Assembly: GCF_016587415.1 (NCBI RefSeq)
Contig: NZ_BNJI01000002.1
Location: 2,108,001-2,172,000, forward strand
From: Ktedonobacter sp. SOSP1-85
GTDB taxonomy: Bacteria; Chloroflexota; Ktedonobacteria; Ktedonobacterales; Ktedonobacteraceae
Direction of reading: 5' to 3'
Length of the DNA: 64,000 bases
In this document: piece after piece, positions 54,225 through 61,900 of the stretch
Layout of the letters: each line of letters opens with the position of its first letter
Position numbering within the stretch: position 1 is the stretch's first letter
Position numbers and translations under genes: made by a program
Notes under the pieces: generated by a model
The model's database searches: none
What the model saw: the letters and a program-made list of their open reading frames with translations, nothing else
What the model was told of the DNA's origin: nothing

Positions 54225-54315
54225 GAACTCGCTCCTCTATACCAGATAAGAACTGTCTTTTTTTCAATAATGATGATCATTCCGCGTTGCCAGGCAATTG
54301 GAGGCGTCCAGCCCG
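51108..54315 (-). repeat. C*-A-T module repeat, copy C
   Basis: Matches 43220-46450 throughout, and matches 55774-57930 (NRPS-B) across A, T and the last third of C*. Confidence 0.85.
54266..54281. promoter_or_regulatory. Fur-box-like sequence between NRPS-B and NRPS-C
   Basis: The same AATAATGATGATCATT as at 46402-46417, here overlapping the NRPS-B stop and 42 bp upstream of the NRPS-C start, next to a run of seven T. Iron control of an internal promoter is possible. Confidence 0.35.
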
Positions 54316-57300
54316 GCGCCCCTTGAGTTGCTGGCGCATGACCTGCTGCTCCTTTGTCTTCCGTTCCTTCTCGTCCTCGGTTGCCATCTCCAGACTTACA
54401 AGTTGCGCATCTGGCTGGGTGACAATCGAGCGCAACAGGGCTTGATAGCGCTCACAGAATGCCGCTATACGCTCTGCGCGGAAGAGGTCAGTGCTATAGT
54501 TGATCGAGCCATACAACTGTTGCTCGTCCTCAGTAATAAAGAGGGCCAGGTCGAATTTGGCCGTGTTGCGCTCACTATCTATTCCCTCAAGTACCAGGCC
54601 GGGCAGTTCAGCCTCGGTCATGGGAACGTTTTGCATCACGAAGAGCACGTTGATGAGTGGCGTTCTGCTGCCGACGCGCTTCAGGCGCAGATGCTCAACC
54701 ACCGTCTCAAAGGGGAGTTCCTGGTGCATGTAAGCCCCCAGGACCATCTCGCGTACCTGCTGGAGCGCTTCTCGAAAGGACATTTTGCCGTTGAGCTTTG
54801 TGCGCATAGCAAGGATGTTAATAAAGAAGCCGATTAGCCCTTCGGTCTCCAGGCGCGAGCGGTTGGCGCTATCGGTCCCCACGACGATATCTTCCTGCCC
54901 GCTGAGCCGATACAAGAGCACCTGTAAGCCTGACAGTAACAGCATAAAGAGCGTGACTCCCTCTTGCTGGCTGAGCTTCTTCAGCCGCTGCGTCAGCTCC
55001 TCATCCAGGCGAAAACTTGCGTGCGCCCCGCGCTGGCTCATGACCTGTGGACGTGGATAATCGCCGGGCAGCTCGACTGCTCGTGCCTCGCTGAGCTGGC
55101 GCGTCCAGTAGCGCACCTGCTCGCGCAATACCTCGCCCTGTAACCAGCGCCGTTGCCAGGCGGCGTAATCCGCATACTGGATGGGCAATGGTGCCAGGGG
55201 TGAGGGCTGATGCTCCACAAACGCCTGGTAGAGTGCGCTGAGCTCCCGTACCAGGACCCCCATCGACCAGCCATCAGAGATGATATGGTGCATTGAGAGC
55301 AGCAAGATATGCTCGTTCTCTCTCTCCTTGAGCAGGGTCGCTCGCCAGAGGGGACCTCGCGAGAGATCAAATGGTTTTTCCACCTCTGCTTGTATCCGCT
55401 GCTGTATCCGCTCTTCCCTGTGCTCGCCTAGAGATTCAGAGAGGTCCACGACTTGCAGGTCCACCTGTGCCTGTGGATGCACGCGCTGCACCACCTCCCC
55501 ATCCTGTTCTTCAAAGGTGGTGCGCAGGCTCTCGTGGCGTTGCTGCAATGCCTGGAGACTCTGCTGGAGTGCTGTGGGATGCAGAGTGCCGCCCAGCCGC
55601 ACAGCATTAAAGACCGTATAGGCAGTGCTCTGAGGATCGAGCTGATGGAGGAACCAGAGGCGTTGCTGAGCGAAGGAGAGCGGCAGCAGCTCCTCTCGTG
55701 AGACTGGCTCAATCCCCGGGATGACTGTCTGCTCCCCTCCTCTGAGTTGGCCCTCGACGCGCTCGCTGAGTTGTGCGATGGTGGGGGCCTCAAAGAGCCA
55801 GGGAATGGGGACCTCCACGCCGAAGACCGCCCGCACCCTGGCGATCAGCCGCGTCCCCAGCAGGGAATGCCCTCCCAACTGAAAGAAGTTCTCCTGCCTG
55901 CCCAGCCCCTTCCTGCCTAACACCTCTTCCCAGATGCTCAGCATCAGCTCCTCAACCGGGGTACGCGCCTCCTCTCTCCGCTCGGGCGTCGCCTGTGACT
56001 CGCGCTCAGGTCTGGGGAGGCGCTGACGATCAAGCTTGCCATTGCTTGTCAGAGGCAAGCGTTCCAGCTGCACCCAGGCACTGGGAAGCATGTAGGCAGG
56101 AACCTGAGTCTCCAGGGCCTCACGCAACTGCTGCGCACCGGGTCCCGGCATCTCCCACGGCACGACGTATCCCACGAGTTGCTCGGGTTCGCCCTCCTCC
56201 TGCCAGAGCTGGACCACGGCCTCGCGCACCCCTCCATGGTGGCGCACTTGCTCCTCAATCTCTCCCAACTCGATGCGGTAGCCGCGCAGCTTGATCTGGT
56301 CGTCGCGTCGCCCGAGGAAGGTCAGCGTGCCCTCCTCGCCCTCGCGCACCCAGTCGCCCGTGCGATAGAGGCGTTGCTTCTCTCCTCCCACGAGAAGCTC
56401 GAGGAAGCGCTCCTGGGTCTGCTCGGGTTGCTGGACATAGCCTGCCGCCAGGTCCGCGCCGCCCAGGTAGAGCTCTCCGCTGACGCCGGTGGGCACCCAC
56501 TGCTGCTGCTCGTCGAGGATGAAGGCCTGCATGTTGGCGATAGGACGACCCAGCGGCACGCTCCGCCCACGCTGCTCCTGGGAAGGAATCGCCACCTGCT
56601 CGATGGGTCCCAGCTCATTGATGAGGGCCCCGATGGTGGTCTCGGTGGGTCCATAGTGGTTGTAGAGCCGGTAGGAGCCACCCAGTTGTTGGAGTTGCTC
56701 AACCAGCGACCAGCGGAGCTCCTCGCCCCCTAGGAGCAAGTGTGCTCGTGGCAGAACGTCACTTCCGCCACCAGCCAGCAGGGCTTGCAGGTGAGAGGGC
56801 ACGATCTTGAGCACATCGAGAGGAGAGATGCGTACATAGTCAGCGAAGGCTGCGCCATCACGGATCTGCTCCTCGGAGAGGAGGTGCAGGCAGCCGCCGC
56901 AGGCCCAGGCGCAGAAGATGCTGGTATTGCCCAGGTCGGCAGCCAGGCTCGAGACGGTAGCCAGGTGCAGTCCTGGCGTGAGGGCCAGTTGCTCACAGAG
57001 AGCCTGGGTATAGTTACTCACGCCCAGGTGGGTGACCTCGACGCCCTTGGGCCAGCCAGTGGAGCCGGAGGTATACATCACATAGGCGATTTGGTGTGGC
57101 GTGACCTCCACGGAGGGGGGCGTCTTGGGACAGGTCGCCAGCTGCTCGCCAAGGGTCTCCCAGAGCAGGAGGGGAGCGTTTGCCTGAGGGAGACGCTCCT
57201 GGATCTGCGCGCTGCTTATGATGAGAGCAGGCTCGATCTGTTCAAGGAGATGAGCCAGGCGAGCGGTGGGAGCCTCCATATCCAGGGGAACATAAGCCCC

Positions 57301-58920
57301 TCCAGCCTTGAGTACGCCTAGCAGGCTGATGAGGCCAGTGGCCCCTCGGGGCAGGCAGAGAGCGACGCGCCCACCAGAGTGCAGCCCTCGCTGCTGCAAG
57401 AGATGAGCGAGCTGGTTGCTCTGCTGCTCCAATTGCTCATAGCTCCAGAGGTCCAGGTCCCAGCGCAGGGCGGGAGCCTGGGGGTGCTGCTCTGCCTGGT
57501 GGGTGAAGAGGGTGTGCAGGGGAGTAAAGGGCCAGTCGCGGCGGATACCTTGCCAGCGGGTCTGAGCCTGGCGCTGCTGCGTTTCGTTGAGGAGGGTCAG
57601 GGTGCCCAGGGGGGTCTGAGGCGCCGCGATTACCTGCTCGATGACGTGCTGAAGCATGCTCAGGAGTTGCTGCGCCTGGGTGGAGGTGAAGAGGGTTGGC
57701 TGGTAGCGCAACTGGAGCGTGAGGCGCTCGCCCATCTGGAGAACGTGTAAATGGAGGGAGGCAGGCTCTTGCCAGGTGCTCTGGCGCAGGAGGCGAGCTT
57801 GGAGACCACCAACCTGCCAGTGCTCAGGCCATTGCTGGTAGGCGAAGCTGAGGGGAAAGCGCTGCTCCTGTCGCTCCAGTTCAGGCGCCAGTTCCTCCCA
57901 GCGAAAATAGAGCTGCTTCTCCTGCGCTTCCTGCAATACATGCCCGGTCTGCTTGAGGACCCAGGCGCAAATATGCTGATCCGTGAGAGGCGTATTCAGC
58001 GTGAAGGGGACCGTCCAGGCGAGGGGGCCGGCCACAGCCTCCAAGGCCTCATCTGGTCTTCCATCACAGGTGAGACCAATGAAAGGGGTTTCTTTTATTA
58101 AGCGCCAGAGCAGGATTTGCCAGCATGCGAGCAAGCAGGCTTCAGGTGTTACTTCGTGATGGTGGCTGAGCGCTAAGAGCTGGCGTTGTTGCGCTATCTC
58201 CAGTGTGGCCTCGACCTGCTCAGGTTGTGGTGCCTCTCCCTTGCCTTTATTGACGCTTTTCTTTCTATCAGCCTGAAAAGGAAGGGCCATGTGTATATAC
58301 TGCGAGAGCTTCTGCTTGCGCCAGAAGGCTTGTTGTTGTTCCGCGTCCTCATCGTGTAAAATCTGGCTTTGCCAGGAGGAGACATCAATGTATTGCAATT
58401 CATCCTCGCTAAAGCGCACGTCCTGTCCCTCTTTATATGCTTGGTAGGCTCGCAGCAAGGCGGGAACCAGCAGTTTTAGCGTGAAGAGATCTGTACAGAG
58501 GGCGGGCGCGCTTAGCAATAGCGTGTGTTTCTGATCAGTGATGCGGATCAAGGTCGCGCGTACCTGGGGGCCATGCGCTAAATCAAAGTTGCTTCGCTGG
58601 TGCTTGTTCCATTGCTCCTCTAAAAGACCCTGCTGTAGCTCTTCATCCAGGTGCGCGATATCGATGAATTGATAGGAGGCCTCGCTGCTATTCAGCACCT
58701 GCATGGGGAGTTCCATCCCTGGCGCTGTATAAAATGTGGTGTGAAAGATTTCATAATGCTCCACCACAAGATGTAGCGCTTGCTGAAGGACAACCGTATC
58801 CAATGCCCCTTCCAGTGAGAGCGCGCATTGAACGCGATATGCCTGGCTTCCTGGAGCCAACCTCCAGAGATGCTCTTGTTGAAAAGAGAGATGAAACCCT
58901 TTTATTGGTATCGCCTGCAT
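54277..58920 (-). CDS. NRPS-B: C*-A(Asp-like)-T-C
   Basis: Intact, 1,547 residues, one module. Residues 1-430 form the degenerate condensation-like domain (motif PALCTDL in place of HHxxxDG). The A domain (core A3 ~616) gives code DLTKLGHIGK. The carrier serine is near 1019 in GGHSLLG, and the terminal C domain has HHIISDG near 1210. The C-terminal tail KERKTKEQQ...RRAGRLQ matches that of NRPS-C with one substitution. AGGAG precedes the ATG at 58920. It receives the chain from NRPS-A, which also ends in a C domain, so the C* domain sits between an active C and the A domain of the same functional module. Confidence 0.93.
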   Translation of the reverse strand: MQAIPIKGFHLSFQQEHLWRLAPGSQAYRVQCALSLEGALDTVVLQQALHLVVEHYEIFHTTFYTAPGMELPMQVLNSSEASYQFIDIAHLDEELQQGLLEEQWNKHQRSNFDLAHGPQVRATLIRITDQKHTLLLSAPALCTDLFTLKLLVPALLRAYQAYKEGQDVRFSEDELQYIDVSSWQSQILHDEDAEQQQAFWRKQKLSQYIHMALPFQADRKKSVNKGKGEAPQPEQVEATLEIAQQRQLLALSHHHEVTPEACLLACWQILLWRLIKETPFIGLTCDGRPDEALEAVAGPLAWTVPFTLNTPLTDQHICAWVLKQTGHVLQEAQEKQLYFRWEELAPELERQEQRFPLSFAYQQWPEHWQVGGLQARLLRQSTWQEPASLHLHVLQMGERLTLQLRYQPTLFTSTQAQQLLSMLQHVIEQVIAAPQTPLGTLTLLNETQQRQAQTRWQGIRRDWPFTPLHTLFTHQAEQHPQAPALRWDLDLWSYEQLEQQSNQLAHLLQQRGLHSGGRVALCLPRGATGLISLLGVLKAGGAYVPLDMEAPTARLAHLLEQIEPALIISSAQIQERLPQANAPLLLWETLGEQLATCPKTPPSVEVTPHQIAYVMYTSGSTGWPKGVEVTHLGVSNYTQALCEQLALTPGLHLATVSSLAADLGNTSIFCAWACGGCLHLLSEEQIRDGAAFADYVRISPLDVLKIVPSHLQALLAGGGSDVLPRAHLLLGGEELRWSLVEQLQQLGGSYRLYNHYGPTETTIGALINELGPIEQVAIPSQEQRGRSVPLGRPIANMQAFILDEQQQWVPTGVSGELYLGGADLAAGYVQQPEQTQERFLELLVGGEKQRLYRTGDWVREGEEGTLTFLGRRDDQIKLRGYRIELGEIEEQVRHHGGVREAVVQLWQEEGEPEQLVGYVVPWEMPGPGAQQLREALETQVPAYMLPSAWVQLERLPLTSNGKLDRQRLPRPERESQATPERREEARTPVEELMLSIWEEVLGRKGLGRQENFFQLGGHSLLGTRLIARVRAVFGVEVPIPWLFEAPTIAQLSERVEGQLRGGEQTVIPGIEPVSREELLPLSFAQQRLWFLHQLDPQSTAYTVFNAVRLGGTLHPTALQQSLQALQQRHESLRTTFEEQDGEVVQRVHPQAQVDLQVVDLSESLGEHREERIQQRIQAEVEKPFDLSRGPLWRATLLKERENEHILLLSMHHIISDGWSMGVLVRELSALYQAFVEHQPSPLAPLPIQYADYAAWQRRWLQGEVLREQVRYWTRQLSEARAVELPGDYPRPQVMSQRGAHASFRLDEELTQRLKKLSQQEGVTLFMLLLSGLQVLLYRLSGQEDIVVGTDSANRSRLETEGLIGFFINILAMRTKLNGKMSFREALQQVREMVLGAYMHQELPFETVVEHLRLKRVGSRTPLINVLFVMQNVPMTEAELPGLVLEGIDSERNTAKFDLALFITEDEQQLYGSINYSTDLFRAERIAAFCERYQALLRSIVTQPDAQLVSLEMATEDEKERKTKEQQVMRQQLKGRRAGRLQLPGNAE
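55774..57930 (-). repeat. C*-A-T module repeat, copy B (partial)
   Basis: Near-identical to copies C and D from the middle of C* (EKQLYFRWEELAPELE) through T. The first two thirds of C* in NRPS-B are diverged, so the duplication or conversion tract ends inside that domain. Confidence 0.85.
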
Positions 58921-58972
58921 CTATCTGTCTACTCCTGACTTCTTCTCTAGCAAAAAAGCATATGAGTACAAA

Positions 58973-61900
58973 TCATCCAAGTTCAATCCCTGTGCGCTCC
59001 ACCCTCTTTAACCTGCCCTGGCGAGCGCGTGTATTCTGCTGCTTCATCCTTTCCTCCTCTCCTCTTTCACCTGTTGAGCGAATCTCCAGGCTGTCTACTG
59101 GCCATTCAGGATGGGCCACGATGTCATCTAACAGGGCTGTATAGCGACTCATTACCTGTGCGATTGTTGCCTTGTCATAGAGATCTGTGCTGTATTGGAC
59201 GGAACAGCTCAGACCCTCAGCGTTTTCGAGCAAGAAGAGGGCCAGGTCGAATTTCGCGAGGGTCTGCTCGCGATCTACAGACTCCACATGTAGATCTGGA
59301 AGTTCGGCATCGGATGCTGGCACGTTCTGCATCACAAAAAGCACATTGATGAGCGGCGTGCGATTGCCCACGCGTTCCAGACGCAGATGCTCGACCACCA
59401 TCTCAAAGGGAAGCTCCTGGTGCATATAGGCTCCCAGAACCATCTCGCGTACCCCTCGCAGGACATGCAGAAAAACAGGATTTCCGGCTAGGTTTGTCCG
59501 TAGGGCCAGTAGATTGACAAAGAAGCCGATCAGCCCCTCGGTCTCCAGGTGGGAACGGTTGGCGCTATCGGTCCCCACGACGATATCCTCCTGCCCGCTG
59601 AGCCGGTAGAGCAAGGTCTGCCAACCTGCTAGCAGCAGCATAAAGAGCGTAACCCCCTCTTGCCGGCTCAGTTGCCTCAGCCGCTGAGCCAAGTCCTCTG
59701 TGATAGTCCACTCATAGCTTGCCCCCTGCTCGCTACGCATGACCTGTGGTGCCCGGTCTCCTGGGATCTGTACGCTCCTGGCCTCGCTCAACTGCTGGGT
59801 CCAGTAACGAATCTGCTCGCGCAGGACCTCGCCCTGCAACCAGGAGCGCTGCCAGAGCGCATAGTCGGCATACTGTATTGGCAGAGGAGGCAGGACGACC
59901 TCGCTGCCGGTATGCAGCCCCTGGTAGAGGCTGGTCAGTTCTCGCACCAGGATGGCGCTGGACCAGCCATCGGAGATGATGTGATGCATGCTCAATTGCA
60001 GCCAGTGGTCTTGCTCGTCCAGGCGCAGCAGGCGGCAGCGCAGCAGTGGCCCCTTCTCCAGGTCAAAGGGGACGCTGACCTCTTGCGCGCTCAAGGTCTG
60101 GGCCTCACGCTGACGCTGTGCAAGCGGGAGGGCTTGCAGGTCGACCAGGGCAATCTGGACCTTGGCTCGGGGGGCTATGACCTGGAAGGGCTCGCCCGCC
60201 TGCTGGTGGAAGGTGGTGCGTAAGACCTCGTGCCGCTGGATCACTTGCTCCAGGCTCAGCTGGAGGGCACGCTGGTCGAGTTGTCCCTGGAAGGAGACAG
60301 TAAAGGGAATGGTATAGGCGCTGCTCTCGGGAGCGAGCTGGGAGAGGAACCAGAGTCGCTGCTGGGCAAAGGAGAGCGGAAGGCGCTGGTTGCGGGAGAC
60401 GGGGACTAGTGGTGGAACCTCCCGCTGCTGGTGTCCCTGGCTCAACAGCTGCTGAAGGCGCTTGCTCAACTGGGCGATGGTGGGAGCCTCAAAGAGGGTG
60501 CGGACCGGGATGTCGGCGCCGGTCATGTGGCGCAGGCGAGAGATGACCTGGGTAGCGAGCAGGGAGTGGCCGCCGATCTCAAAGAAGTTCTCGAACAGCC
60601 CGGGCTGTTCGCGCTGTAAGACCTCTTGCCAGCTCTGCAAGACTAACTCTTCCACGGGCGAGAGTGCATGCTCTGCCTCCTGTGGTTGAATAGCATCGTT
60701 ATCAGGCGCGGGAAGCTGTTTGACGTCGACTTTGCCATTGGCCATAAGTGGTAGACTGGTCAGGGGCAGAATAAAGGTTGGTAGCATATAGCCAGGTAAT
60801 TTATCCTGGGCAAAGCGCCTCAGCTCGCTTATGGAGGGGAGGGAGGCTTTTTCGTTGCCTACCAGGTACGCGACCAGGCAGGTCTCTGCTCCCACGTCAT
60901 TTCTTACCAGTGCAACGCAGGTGCTTACGTCCGGGTGCTCCATAAGTACATGTTCTACTTCGCTCAGCTCAATACGCTGGCCGCGTAGCTTCACTTGCTG
61001 ATCAATGCGCCCCAGGTATTCAAGCATGCCATCTTCGCGATAGCGGGCCTGATCGCCTGTGCGATAGAGCCGCGCACCCTCACCCGGGCTATAGGGATCT
61101 GGTACAAACTTCTCGGCAGTCAGATTGGGGCGCTGCCAATAGCCGCGTGCCAGCCCGCTTCCGCCAATATAAAGTTCTCCAGGCGCCCCAATGGGTACCG
61201 GCTGCATATGACTATTGAGCAGGTGGATCTTGCTATTCGCGATAGGGCGCCCAATAGGCACAGCCACCCTCCTCGTTTCGCGTTCACATTCCCAGGCCGT
61301 GACCTGAACTGTTGTTTCGGTCGGGCCATACAAATTGATAAGCTTTGCTGGTGAAAGAGCGAAGAAGCGCTCCTGTAGATCCTGCGTGAGGGCTTCACCC
61401 CCGCAAAAGACTGACTTCAGGCTCTGGCAATGCTCTATGCCAGGCTCTTGCAAGATGAGGCGAAGCATAGTCGGGACAAATTGAATGGTCGTTATCTGAT
61501 GCTGCACAATAAGCTTGAGCAGGGCTGCGCTATCCTGGTGACTCTCGGGTGGCGCAAGAATAAGCTGGCTGCCAGCCGCTAAGGGGGCATAGAACTCCCA
61601 TACTGAGGCATCGAAACTGATGGGAGTCTTTTGTAAGATCCGGTCAGCAGCGGAGAATCTGAAGCGGTCCTGCATCCAATGCATGTGATTACAGATGCCC
61701 CCGTGTGTGACCATGACCCCTTTGGGGCGGCCCGTAGAGCCTGATGTATAGATCATATATGCCAGGTGACCCGCGCGAACCTCCACAATCTCCTGGGGAT
61801 TACTTTCCTCAACTGACCAGTCTTGATCGAGGCAGAAGACCTGGCCCGCGTAGGCTGGCAGGTGCTCACGCAGCAGAGAGTGCGTGAGAAGCACTGCTGC

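Noticed and set aside
43777..58920. Alpha-keto-acid-activating A domains (unusual ADLGNT core A4)
   Set aside because: The aspartate at position 235 is retained and no ketoreductase domain is present, so amino-acid activation is the better reading.
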